40,704 nucleotides of DNA, from the NCBI RefSeq assembly GCF_009379765.1, contig NZ_WHTD01000068.1:1-40704 (forward strand). Direction: 5' to 3'. Made by a program: the position numbers and the translations under genes. Below, piece after piece: positions 15,217 to 23,697 of this stretch. The DNA is from Actinophytocola sp. (GTDB taxonomy: Bacteria > Actinomycetota > Actinomycetes > Mycobacteriales > Pseudonocardiaceae). The notes below the pieces were generated by a model. That model was not told the DNA's origin and made no database searches. It saw only the letters and a program-made list of their open reading frames with translations. Position 1 is the first letter of the stretch; every line of letters starts with the position of its first letter.

Positions 15217-15551
15217 TCACCCGGGCAGCGTGTCCCCGGGAAAGCTCCTGGTCCCGTGGAACTCGCAGACGAACACCCCGGCCCGTACCCCGGGTCGTCC
15301 CGCATCACCGCGCGGGTCTCCTCGAGGTCGAGGTCGAAGATGCCGATGCCGCTGACATCCGCGTCCCCGACCGGGCCGACGATCGCCAGCCGACCGTCGG
15401 CGCGCAGTGCCATGTTGCGCCGGCCGCGCTCCCAGATGGTCGCGTCGACCCCGTCCGCCTGCCGGTTGGGGCCGGGCCGGAGGATGACGATGGTGTAGGG
15501 CTTGGCGACAGCGAGCAGGGCGTGCATCTGCTCGTCGGTGATGGTCTCCAC
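15217..15551 (-). pseudogene. YciI-like protein gene with one frameshift
   Basis: It starts GTG 15551 (METITDEQMHALLAVAKPYT) and continues WERGRRNMALRADGRLAIVG and GIGIFDLDLEETRAVMRDDP, typical of YCII-related small proteins. The frame then breaks at a C-run (15288-15291 on the plus strand). In the next frame the expected ending VFVCEFHGTRSFPGDTLPG follows, with TGA at 15217-15219. The total of 335 bases is one short of a multiple of three, so a single deleted base restores an intact protein of about 111 residues. Either the gene has decayed or the sequence has a homopolymer error. YciI-like proteins bind small metabolites or act as ligand-responsive or dehydrochlorinase-like domains; no specific role can be given. 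Confidence 0.7.
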
Positions 15552-15570
15552 GATCCGTCCGATCCTATTC

Positions 15571-15591
15571 GTTAGCGGTAGCTAACGTTAG
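15571..15591. promoter_or_regulatory. Overlapping palindromes upstream of the YciI-like gene
   Basis: GTTAGC-ggta-GCTAAC (15571-15586) overlaps CTAACGTTAG (15582-15591). They lie 20-40 bases upstream of the GTG start, next to a possible minus-strand -10 TAGGAT (15562-15567), as expected of an operator. No cognate regulator is evident in the window. Confidence 0.5.
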
Positions 15592-15861
15592 TACTTGATG
15601 ACGGAGTAGGCCAAGTCGGACCATGATCGAGCCGGCCGCTTCCGGGTTACGCCATGCGGACGGTTCCGGAGGCCGTTCAGCCCTTCCCGTTCCCAGTTCG
15701 TTGAGGAATATCCGAACTGTGCGTTTGAATGTGAAGGATGACCCGACGTTTCCGCGCCCGGTCGTCGATCTGTCCGTTGGTCCCAGCTGTCGTCGTCCTG
15801 CCGTGCGCGGCTCTCCAGAGGGCGGAGCTCCGCGCGCGCCCTGCAACCAAGGAGAACCGAC
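15592..15861. other. Upstream region of the S8 protease gene
   Basis: No gene was seen here. The region must carry the protease promoter. TTGAGG near 15701 is followed 17 bases later by TTTGAA, a poor match. AAGGAG precedes the ATG at the expected distance. Confidence 0.35.
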
Positions 15862-17250
<1,389 letters not shown>

Positions 17251-17272
17251 CCGACCCGTAGCCAGTGCCACG

Positions 17273-17306
17273 GCGGGCGCTGAACGCTCCGGCGTTCAGC
17301 GCCCGC
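17273..17306 (+). terminator. Hairpin terminator of the S8 protease gene
   Basis: A perfect 15-bp stem, GCGGGCGCTGAACGC with GCGTTCAGCGCCCGC, around the loop TCCG, 22 bases after the stop codon. There is no long U tract, as is common in high-GC actinobacteria. Confidence 0.8.
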
Positions 17307-17385
17307 ATTGTCGCCGGCCCCCGCCGACCGAGGACTCGACGTATCGGGCGCGCGGCACGATGCTCTTGTGCCGTAGGGGGTTCGG

Positions 17386-17802
17386 ATGGAGTTCCAGGTA
17401 CTCGGTCCGGTCGGCCTGCGGGATGGCGTGTCGCCGGTCCCGCTGACCGGGTCGCTGCGGTCCACGCTGCTCGGCGTGCTGTTGGCCAGGGCCAATGCCG
17501 AGGTCTCCATGGACGTCCTCGCCGACACCCTGTGGGACGGACGTCCCGGAGCGCGCGCCACTCAGCGGCAGCACCAGCACGCGCACCGGCTGCGCCGCGT
17601 GCTCGACGACCCGGACCGGCTGACCTTCGTGCGCGGCAGCTACCGGCTGCGGGTGCTGCCCGGCGAGCTGGACGCCGAGCGGTTCGAGACGTTGCTCGAC
17701 GCGCACACCGATGTCACCGCCCGGCGCCGGGTCGAGGTGCTGCGCACGGCGCTGGGCCTGCATGGGTGCCGCACTGGCTCACCTGATCGCTCATCCGGGT
17801 GA
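17386..17802 (+). pseudogene. SARP/AfsR-type regulator, 3'-truncated
   Basis: The N-terminus MEFQVLGPVGLRDG is the hallmark start of SARP/AfsR regulators. It is followed by the OmpR-like winged helix (LADTLWDGRPGARA, QHAHRLRRVL, VRGSYRLRVLPGELD). The bacterial transcriptional activation domain begins (ERFETLLDAH, VEVLRTALGL) and then stops matching; the expected WRGPxxxD continuation is replaced by HGCRTGSPDRSSG. At 138 residues it is about half of the smallest functional SARPs. AGGGGG precedes the ATG. The break at about 17757 coincides with the start of an unrelated short frame, so this is a recombination junction and the left edge of the mosaic island. Confidence 0.75.
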
Positions 17803-17836
17803 CAACGATCAGCCGATAGGCGACCTCAACAGGTAG
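17762..17836 (+). pseudogene. Short 3' gene fragment (24 codons) fused after the SARP break
   Basis: The frame reads MGAALAHLIAHPGDNDQPIG and ends at TAG 17834-17836, followed 12 bases later by a hairpin. The sense-like codon use and the terminator suggest the 3' end of a lost gene. I do not recognise the family. Confidence 0.35.
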
Positions 17837-17848
17837 AGGCCAGGTTGG

Positions 17849-17887
17849 GACGAGCCCCGGGAAAGTAGCTGTCGCCCGGGGCTCGTC
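17849..17887. terminator. Bidirectional hairpin between the convergent fragments
   Basis: A perfect 13-bp stem, GACGAGCCCCGGG (17849-17861) with CCCGGGGCTCGTC (17875-17887), with a 13-base loop followed by a T-containing stretch. It sits between the plus fragment ending at 17836 and the minus DUF397 remnant ending at 17901. Confidence 0.75.
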
Positions 17888-17900
17888 TCGTTTCGTGTGG

Positions 17901-18047
17901 TCAGCGGTTCAGGCGTCCGGCCTTGATCGCTGCCAGCATGGGAGTCAGGTCAACGCCGAGCGTTGGCCCGTTGGGGTTCTCGGAGTCGCGCACCGCGCCA
18001 GCGTTCGCCAACTCGACACAGTTGGATTGGGAGGAGTTGGCCCGGTT
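17901..18047 (-). pseudogene. DUF397 protein remnant lacking its start
   Basis: The minus strand reads SQSNCVELANAGAVRDSENP then NGPTLGVDLTPMLAAIKAG, ending RLNR and TGA at 17901. This is the core of DUF397, a small actinobacterial protein usually encoded beside an XRE-type regulator. No start codon and no WRKSSYS-type N-terminus are present, and the frame hits TAG at 18048-18050. The 5' end has been lost where an unrelated plus-strand fragment begins, and no partner XRE gene is seen. Confidence 0.7.
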
Positions 18048-18330
18048 CTACGAGTGGCACCTGGAGCATCGGGTGGACGAGTTGGCCCATCAGGAGAGCT
18101 TGCGCTGGTTGGTCGAGTGCTGGACCGACAGCATGACCTATTCGCTGCGGCGCTAGGCGGCGTACGCGCGGGGTGACGAACCGGGGCCGGTGATCACGCA
18201 GTCACAGCGGCGCTCTGATCTGTTCGCGGACCGGTGGGCGCGTCTCGATGGGGCGGACGGTCGGCCGGGAGCGACGGCCATAGCGCGGGGCGTCAGCTTT
18301 CAGCTCGCGGGGGCGGGGGTGGCTCGGTGA
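18022..18330 (+). pseudogene. Unknown gene fragment interrupted by an amber codon
   Basis: The frame reads LDWEELARFYEWHLEHRVDE and SLRWLVECWTDSMTYSLRR, then TAG (18154-18156), and continues in the same frame AAYARGDEPGPVITQSQRR and LFADRWARLDGAD to TGA at 18328. Both sides have sense-like composition and amphipathic helices, so one former protein of at least 100 residues is likely. No start codon fits: in-frame sequence upstream of about 18022 is antisense to the DUF397 remnant. The stop could be a nonsense mutation or, less likely, a read-through site. The family is unknown. It lies 170 bases upstream of the radical SAM gene. Confidence 0.45.
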
Positions 18331-18502
18331 GCTGGACACCCGGCGACGTGCGGAATGCCGTGTAGGCCATGGCGGACGCGGGCGCGACGGCTCCGCCGGG
18401 CTTTGCTGAGCGGGCAGCGGCAATGTCACCCACCACGCGGTGCCGCTGCCCGGTCCCGGTCCCGACGATGGATGTGATTGGCAACGAGAGGAGTGTGCGG
18501 CC

Positions 18503-19613
18503 ATGTATGAGGTCATCGCGAGTCCCTTCCTGGATGACTCCCTTGTCCTGCGGCCAGGCAGCCAGCAGGCGGTGAAGATCGGCGCGCAGCGCTACCGGGA
18601 GCTGCTGGGCGCGGCGGCGGTCCCCGATGCGCCGTGCCCGCCGTGGCTGGTGGACGCGGCCCACGCACGGTGGGGCCTGGATCTCGGCGGGCGGCCGTTG
18701 GCGGGCACGGTGATGGTGCGTGAGCCGTCGCCCTACGGGTACGGACGAGCGTCCTACGAGCTGAACCTGGGGTGCAACTACGACTGCGAGCACTGCTACC
18801 TCGGGCTCAAGCAGTTCAAGGGCATGGCGTGGGACGACCGGGAGCGGGTGCTGCACATCATGCAGGATGCCGGCGTGCTGTGGGTGCAGCTCACCGGGGG
18901 TGAGCCGACGATTGACCCGCTGTTCAACGAGGTCTACATGCTGGCGTGGGACCTCGGCATGATGATCACGGTCCTGTCGAACGGGTCGCGTCTGCACAAC
19001 CCGCGCATTCTGGAAGTGCTGGTCGCGCCGCCCGTACCGGATCACGTTGAGCGTGTACGGCGCGACGGAGGAGTCCTACGACGGGCTGACTCGGCGCCGG
19101 GGTGCGTTCCGGCTGTTCACCAAGGGCCTGGACGCGGCGCATGAGGCGGGGCTACCGATCAACCTGAGCCTCGTGGTGACCCAGCACAACGAACACGAGG
19201 TTGACGAGATGCGGGCGTTGGCCGACCGCTACGGCCTGCCGTTCAACGAGTACAGCAACATCTCGCCGACCATCCACAGTGGCGCGGAGACCCTGCCGTC
19301 GCAGTCGGCGAAGTTCCTCCGTGAGCGCAAGCCGTTCACCGGGTGCGGTGCGGGACACACGCATTTCCATGTCGACCCGCACGGCATGGCGAGCATCTGC
19401 AAGGTGGGCCGTGACCCGAACGTGCCGCTGCCCATCGAGGGGATCGAGGGCTTGCGCCGTCTCGGCGGGATCGCTGACTCGCTGATGGGGCGGACCGGTG
19501 GGTGCTCGGGGTGCACCTTGTCCGGGTCGTGCTTCACATGCCGCCCGCTGGCCAAGCTCTACCAGGAAGCCAATTCACCCCTGGACCGCTACTGCCAGCA
19601 CGGGAGGAGGTGA
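18503..19613 (+). pseudogene. Radical SAM/SPASM RiPP maturase with one frameshift
   Basis: The first part (from ATG 18503, MYEVIASPFLDDSLVL) contains the radical SAM cluster motif CNYDCEHC (CX3CX2C) in LNLGCNYDCEHCYLGL, then VQLTGGEPTIDP (GGEP). The frame changes near 19028-19034; the next frame gives YRITLSVYGATEESYDGLTR. A SPASM-like C-terminus follows: CGAG...HGMASIC, then CSGCTLSGSCFTC and a last YCQH. One surplus base explains the break (1111 bases; 369 residues if corrected). Such enzymes install thioether or C-C crosslinks in ribosomal peptides. It ends seven bases before a small CxC peptide gene. It is decayed, or a sequencing error, or (less likely) frameshift-controlled. Confidence 0.8.
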
Positions 19614-19620
19614 AGCAACT

Positions 19621-19758
19621 GTGTCCGCTGTGATGATCGAGTTGACGGCCCCGCCCGCGCCGGTCGACGACGCCGCCATTGTGCTCGTCGACGATGTCGA
19701 GGAGCTGAGCGCGTTCAATCGGTGCTCGTGCGCGGTCGGTGACGACCAGCCTTACTGA
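19621..19758 (+). CDS. Putative RiPP precursor peptide (45 aa, CxC core)
   Basis: The GTG at 19621 has a strong GGGAGGAGG at 19602-19610. The peptide has an acidic leader (PPAPVDDAAIVLVDDVEELS) and a short C-terminal core FNRCSCAVGDDQPY with Cys35 and Cys37. The only cysteines lie in the core, the leader is helical and acidic, and the gene directly follows a radical SAM/SPASM gene: this is the classic layout of thioether-crosslinked (sactipeptide/ranthipeptide-like) peptides. There is no double-Gly or signal-like leader cleavage site. A perfect terminator follows 13 bases after the stop. In-frame GTG 19630 and ATG 19633 are alternative starts. The exact class and product are unknown. Confidence 0.7.
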   Translation: MSAVMIELTAPPAPVDDAAIVLVDDVEELSAFNRCSCAVGDDQPY

Positions 19759-19771
19759 TCGGTGATGTTCA

Positions 19772-19806
19772 ACGGGGACCGGGCGTGCCGCACGCCCGGT
19801 CCCCGT
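19772..19806 (+). terminator. Strong hairpin after the precursor peptide gene
   Basis: A perfect 16-bp stem, ACGGGGACCGGGCGTG with CACGCCCGGTCCCCGT, and a CCG loop, beginning 13 bases after the precursor stop. It separates maturase and precursor from the downstream kinase gene. Confidence 0.85.
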
Positions 19807-19856
19807 CCACGTCGGTAGCCTGCCCGCGACCGGTTGCCCCGCACCCCGAGGACGAC

Positions 19857-20676
19857 ATGAATACCCGCATCGAGTGGGCCACGCTGCCCGAGGTCACCCG
19901 CACCGCTATCGAGCGAGGACCGGACCGGACCAATCCGCGCGGTACGGGCCGTGTCAGGGGGTCGGAACTCGCCGCTGGCGGCTGTGGTGGACGCGGAGGC
20001 CGGGCGGGTGTTCGTCAAGGGCATCCGCGGTGACCATCGCACGGTGATCACCCAGGACCGGGAAGCCGAGCTTGGGCCGCACGTGCGGCCGGTGGCCCCG
20101 GCGGTGCTGTGGCACCTGCCGGACGCCGGGGGGTGGAACGTGCTCGGGTTCGAGTACGTCGAGGGCCGTCACGCCGACTACGCCCCCGGTTCGCCGGACT
20201 TGCCCGCCGTGGTGGACGTGATGGCGAGGATCGGCCAGATCCACTGCCCCGACACGGCGCCCGTCCGGGATGCGCGCCGGTCGTTCGCGTCCTACGTGGA
20301 CGGACCGGCGGAGCTGCTCGGCGGAGACACCCTGCTGCACACCGACTACAACCCGGAGAACGTGCTCATCACCGCGAACGGCGGGGCGCGGTTGATCGAC
20401 TGGGCGTGGCCCGGACGGGGCGCGGCGTGGATCGACCCGTGCGTGCTGGTCGTGCGGTTGATCGCGGCCGGGCACGCGCCTGAGCACGCCGAGGGGTGCG
20501 TTGGGGGCGTGCCCGCGTGGCAGACCGCCTCGGCCGAGGGGATCGACGTGTTCGCGGCGGCCAGCGTCCGGCTGTGGGCCGAAATCGCCGAGAACGATCC
20601 GCAGCCGTGGAAACGGGACATGGCGAAAGCCGCGCAGCAGTGGCGCGACTTCCGCATCCAGCTACGGGCGGGGTAG
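19857..20676 (+). pseudogene. APH-family phosphotransferase with one frameshift
   Basis: It starts at ATG 19857 (MNTRIEWATLPEVTRTAIER). The frame breaks around 19912-19947 and resumes as RAVRAVSGGRNSPLAAVV, then GRVFVKGI (ATP-binding lysine), LLHTDYNPENVLI (the HxDxxPxN catalytic loop) and ARLIDWAWPGRG (the DFG-equivalent IDW). The length is 820 bases, one more than a multiple of three, giving 272 residues if corrected. The family phosphorylates aminoglycosides, sugars or other small molecules. Next to a RiPP maturase it could be a tailoring kinase, self-protection, or unrelated. Its 3' end overlaps the truncated end of the M23 gene by 15 bases, marking the right edge of the island. Confidence 0.75.
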
Positions 20677-21057
20677 CTCTACCGCCACGTCCTGGCCGTG
20701 GCCGGCGTCCTGGAGGTGGATGGAGGTCGTGAACCAGCCGCCTCCGTGGTCGATCTGGATGATGTTGCCGGCCCCTGGCGGGTCCTCATAGGACAGCGTG
20801 ACCGTCCCGTCCGCGGCCGCCACGGCCGGATTGCCCTCCGTATCGTCGAACGGGTTCCGGTACATGTCCAGCGCGGGTGCGTGGTCGGACGCCGACCCGT
20901 AGCCCATGTACATCTTGTCGTCGCAGGGGAACGGCAGCTGGAACGGTGGCCGCTCCGGCTCCGCGGACGCCGGCCCGGCCGACACCGTCACCACGCCGGC
21001 AGCGACCGCGACCGCCCCCAACACCCGGAAAACAGTACGAATACTCATCGAGCTCAT
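20662..21057 (-). pseudogene. M23-type metallopeptidase, C-terminally truncated
   Basis: It has a signal peptide MSSMSIRTVFRVLGAVAVAA cleaved near GPASA. The mature part has SASDHAPALDMYRNPF (HxxxD, first zinc motif), VAAADGTVTLSYEDPPGAGN, IIQIDHGGGWFTTSIHL and HGQDVAV. The usual continuation with GxxIGxxGxTGxSTGPHLH, which carries the catalytic HxH, is missing; the frame ends ELPRP at 20662 inside the 3' end of the kinase gene. It is therefore broken by the same recombination that set the island edge. GAGAGGAA precedes the ATG at 21057. Confidence 0.65.
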
Positions 21058-21180
21058 TTCCTCTCCGAGAACCTCGATCATCATCGGGGCGGCACGCTAT
21101 GGCCCGGCGCTTCCCTCCGGCTTTGCTCCCGCTTTCATGCCGGCCCCGCCGCCGAGACGCCCCAGCGGTTCCGGCCAACC

Positions 21181-21302
21181 CGCGAGTCCAACCCCCAGGC
21201 CCCGCGAGTCCAACACCCAGGACATGCGAGTCCCACATTCGGAACCCGCGGATCGCGGGTCGCGAGTGTTGGACTCGCGGGTCGCGAACGTTGGACTCGC
21301 GG
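21181..21302. repeat. CGCGAGTCCAAC repeat array with inverted copies
   Basis: Direct copies lie at 21181-21192 and 21203-21214, with a diverged one near 21225. Inverted copies (GTTGGACTCGCG) lie at 21268-21279 and 21290-21301. The period is 22 bp in both directions, so the array can fold into a long cruciform. The same unit occurs at 12160-12193. The stretch 21058-21312 holds nothing else recognisable. Confidence 0.8.
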
Positions 21303-21312
21303 GGTGTCCTGT

Positions 21313-21408
21313 GTGGACCTCGACACCGGCAGGGTCGTCGACCGGTTCCTGACCAAGGCCGGCAGGTCGCTCGGATACCGCGAGCCGGAGGGCATGGCGA
21401 TCAGCTGA
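21313..21408 (+). pseudogene. Fragment resembling a TagC/phage-baseplate-like secreted protein
   Basis: VDLDTGRVVDRFLTKAGRSL then GYREPEGMAIS and TGA. A VxDLxTGxVxxRxxxxAGxxLxYREPEGMAV motif is common near the C-terminus of actinobacterial proteins annotated as teichoic acid biosynthesis protein C or baseplate-like. Both ends are missing, so it is only a 31-codon relic between the repeat array and the regulator gene. Confidence 0.5.
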
Positions 21409-22069
21409 CGGTTCGTCGCGGTTCGAGGGTGATCAGGCACAGCTCCGGCTCGACGAACGGGAGCAGCCTGGCGTGGGTGCCGCCGGGCTCGACGAGCTGC
21501 TCGACGAGGCCGCGATGCACCGAGCAGACGACCTGCGGATGCTCCCTGGCGGCGTCCCGGAACGGGCATGCGCGCAGCCGGATGTCCTCGCCGTCGGGCT
21601 CAGGGTCGAAGCCGAGCCGGTCCAGCACGCCGACCAGCGTGCCGCGCCGATCGCCCGGGTCGGCCTGCTCGGGAACGAGCGCGTTCGCCCAGTTCCGGCC
21701 CGCGTCGACGGACCTGGCCTGCCCGTTGTCGTCGTCACGGCTGGCCAGGACACCGGCGAGCGCCTCGATGAGCTGCTCGCGGGAGTCCTCGTCGCGGGCG
21801 ACGGCCTGGACGGCGGTGTAGAGCAGCCTTGGCCGCCCGCGCCGCTTCTCCCCGGCCTGCTCGCGCCGGACCAGGCCCGCTTCCTCGAGCTGCTCGAGGT
21901 GGAACCGGACCGTCGTGACGTGCAGGCCCAGCTCGGTGGCGAGCGCCTGCGCGTCCATGGGGGCGGGCGAGCGGGTGAGCGTGTCGAGAACCCGCCGCCG
22001 GGTGCGCGACGCGAGGGCGGCGTGATAGCTCTCGTCCGCGGGCTCACGCCTCCCCGGGCTAAGGCGCAT
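21401..22069 (-). CDS. Winged-helix regulator with C-terminal cysteine cluster (ArsR/SufR-like)
   Basis: A 222-residue protein. The N-terminal winged helix spans about residues 15-75: ALASRTRRRVLDTLTRSP, then ALATELGLHVTTVRFHLEQL and the wing GRPRLLYT. The C-terminal sensor-like domain has three cysteines and a histidine, LRACPFRDAARE, QVVCSVHRGLVEQL and PELCLITLEP. This recalls COG2345/SufR-type regulators that hold an Fe-S cluster or metal through CxnCxnC. It overlaps the end of the globin gene by 11 bases and so is co-transcribed with it, opposite a hemerythrin fusion gene. That context suggests sensing of NO, oxygen or redox and control of the divergent promoter region at 22503-22569. Confidence 0.72.
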   Translation of the reverse strand: MRLSPGRREPADESYHAALASRTRRRVLDTLTRSPAPMDAQALATELGLHVTTVRFHLEQLEEAGLVRREQAGEKRRGRPRLLYTAVQAVARDEDSREQLIEALAGVLASRDDDNGQARSVDAGRNWANALVPEQADPGDRRGTLVGVLDRLGFDPEPDGEDIRLRACPFRDAAREHPQVVCSVHRGLVEQLVEPGGTHARLLPFVEPELCLITLEPRRTVS

Positions 22070-22502
22070 CGACCGTCTCCTCCCCGTTCCAGGTCCGGTG
22101 TGGCCGCAAAGTCTCGAACTCGCTGCCCGACCGTCCTCGCACCCGCCGGAGGATGGAGCCGGCGATGCGTCTGGCTTGGACCTTCGCGAGCTCGGCCTTC
22201 TCGCCGGCGAAGTGCTCGTCGATGTTGGCCACCCACAGGGCGAGCCACCGGTCGAAGTGCTCCTGCCGCAAGGGGTACAGGGCGTTCAGGATGAGATGCA
22301 CCTGGAGGGCGTTGCGGCGGTAGAGGCCTGCTCGGAACAGCACGGTCTCCCAGAAGTCGCACATGATCGGCAGGTGGCGGTCGAGGTCCATCTCGGCCAC
22401 GTCGGTGAAGATCGGGCCGATCAGCGGGTCTGCGAACGCCCGGCGGTAGAACTCGCCGACCATGTCCTCGATGTCGGACCGGTCCTGCAGGTCTCGGCTC
22501 AT
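22059..22502 (-). CDS. Group III truncated hemoglobin
   Basis: A 147-residue globin: IEDMVGEFYRRAFADPLIGP (B helix with the Tyr at B10), IFTDVAEMDLDRHLPIMCDF followed by WETVLF, a distal/proximal pattern with ALQVHLILNALYPL (proximal His) and HFDRWLALWVANIDEHF. The DPLIGPIF and HLPxMxDFW blocks mark group III (P) truncated hemoglobins, linked to NO, peroxide or oxygen handling. The ATG at 22502 has only a weak ribosome site; TACACT lies six bases upstream, so the message may be leaderless. It is first in a two-gene operon with the Cys-rich regulator. Confidence 0.85.
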   Translation of the reverse strand: MSRDLQDRSDIEDMVGEFYRRAFADPLIGPIFTDVAEMDLDRHLPIMCDFWETVLFRAGLYRRNALQVHLILNALYPLRQEHFDRWLALWVANIDEHFAGEKAELAKVQARRIAGSILRRVRGRSGSEFETLRPHRTWNGEETVDAP

Positions 22503-22569
22503 GCCGCCAGTGTAGCTAATAAAAAGGATAGTGTTACGGTTAAATCGAGGAACGACTACGGAGGTTGGC
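22503..22569. promoter_or_regulatory. AT-rich divergent promoter region of the globin / hemerythrin-fusion genes
   Basis: A 67-base spacer with GCTAATAAAAAGGATAGTG, strikingly AT-rich here. TACACT (minus, six bases before the globin ATG) and TAGTGT (plus, 22529-22534) can serve as back-to-back -10 boxes. AGTGT occurs twice, about 20 bases apart. GGAGG lies before the plus ATG. It is the likely binding site of the regulator at 21401. Confidence 0.5.
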
Positions 22570-23697
22570 ATGGCCGAGGGAACCCACACACTGGTCGCCG
22601 GTGACGCCGAGAAGCTGGTGCGCGCGCTGCCGGTCGAGACCGGGGCGGTCCGGTCCCGGCGGATCTTCAAGGGCGCCGGGGCGAGCGTGGCCCGGCTCTC
22701 GCTCGACGCGGGTCAGGTCATGAAGGAGCACGTCGCCACGGCGCCGATCCTCGTGCAGGTACTCGCGGGCCGAGCTGCCCTCGACATCGGCGGCGAACGC
22801 GTCGAGCTGCCGGCGGGCGCGCTCATCCACCTCGACGCGAACGTTCCGCACTCGGTGGAGGCCCTGTCCGAGGCCCACCTGCTGTTGACCCGGTTCGAGC
22901 GAGCGCCAGCCGTGCCGGCGCCCGGGTCGGCGCCCGTGGTGCTCGCCTCGAGCGGCGCCGACTCCGGTGCCGTCGAACGGATCACCGCGAGGCACGCGGA
23001 ACTGTCCGGGGCCCTCGCCGGGCTCACGGCACGGCTCCTCGAGACCGCGACGAGCGGGGACGAGCGGCGGCTGGGGCTCGCGCGTGCCGCGCTGCTGGAC
23101 TGGTGTCGCGGGCCGTTGAGCCAGCATCTCGACGCCGAACGGACCGTGTTCGGCCCGGCGCTCCGCCCGATCGACGGTGACCTCGCCGACCGCCTCACCC
23201 GTGAACGCGAGAGCGTCGACACCGTGCTCGCCCGGCTCGCCGAGCCGGGCGAACCGACCGAGGCAGCCACCGCGGCGGTGGCACTTCGCGTGCGGGTCGC
23301 CCATCACCTGCGCGTCGTGGAGGACAGCGCCCTCCCCGTCCTCGCCGCGACCACCAGGCTCTCGCTCGCCTCGCTGCTCGCCGATGTCGAGACCCTGCTG
23401 GACGGCCGCACCGGCGTGGCCGCGGACGCGGCGACGTGTGCGTGCGGAGTGGTCGACGACCCGGAGCTCCCCGAGCTCGACGTGCGCACCGTTCCGCACG
23501 CGATCCGCCACGCGACCGTCTTCGGCGCACTCGACGCGGTCACCGCCGGGCAGGGACTCATCCTGGTCGCCCCGCACGATCCGCTCCCGCTGCTGGCCCA
23601 GATCGAACAACGCGCGCCCGGCCGTTTCTCCGTCAGCTACCTCGAACGCGGCCCCGAGGCGTGGCGACTCCAGCTCGTCCCCTCGCAGGTCGGGTGA
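22570..23697 (+). CDS. Cupin - hemerythrin - DUF2249 three-domain fusion protein
   Basis: A 375-residue cytoplasmic protein. The N-terminal cupin (about 30-115) has LDAGQVMKEHVATAPILVQV and ELPAGALIHLDANVPHSVEA. The hemerythrin-like four-helix part (about 140-275) has metal-binding candidates in ITARHAEL, GPLSQHLDAERTVF and AHHLRVVEDSALPV. The C-terminal DUF2249 (about 305-375) has ELDVRTVPHAIRHATVFGAL, LILVAPHDPLPLL and FSVSYLERGPEAWRLQL. DUF2249 and hemerythrin domains recur in NO and iron-sulfur stress clusters; fusion to a cupin in one chain is less usual. The start at ATG 22570 is set by GGAGG six bases upstream. It is coupled (GTGA) to the next gene. Confidence 0.82.
   Translation: MAEGTHTLVAGDAEKLVRALPVETGAVRSRRIFKGAGASVARLSLDAGQVMKEHVATAPILVQVLAGRAALDIGGERVELPAGALIHLDANVPHSVEALSEAHLLLTRFERAPAVPAPGSAPVVLASSGADSGAVERITARHAELSGALAGLTARLLETATSGDERRLGLARAALLDWCRGPLSQHLDAERTVFGPALRPIDGDLADRLTRERESVDTVLARLAEPGEPTEAATAAVALRVRVAHHLRVVEDSALPVLAATTRLSLASLLADVETLLDGRTGVAADAATCACGVVDDPELPELDVRTVPHAIRHATVFGALDAVTAGQGLILVAPHDPLPLLAQIEQRAPGRFSVSYLERGPEAWRLQLVPSQVG

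Noticed and set aside
14310..15551. A 413-codon open frame joining a YciI-like start to a CapK-like end
   Set aside because: The YciI-like part is frameshifted at 15288-15291 and its true ending lies in another frame. The fusion is an accident of that shift, and the CapK-like protein has a paralogue starting at the equivalent of 15107.
17820..17890. A tRNA or small RNA near the hairpin
   Set aside because: The fold is a simple stem-loop without a cloverleaf, T-loop or anticodon arm; it fits a bidirectional terminator.
17923..18156. A complete small gene from ATG 17923 on the plus strand
   Set aside because: Its first 33 codons are antisense to a clear DUF397 remnant; only the part from about 18022 looks like sense sequence.
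19022..19047. Programmed ribosomal frameshifting in the maturase gene
   Set aside because: No slippery heptamer or clear downstream structure was seen, and neighbouring genes carry similar breaks, so decay or sequence error is simpler.
21181..21302. A CRISPR array
   Set aside because: The 12-base units occur in both orientations with about 10-base gaps and no cas genes, unlike CRISPR repeats and spacers.
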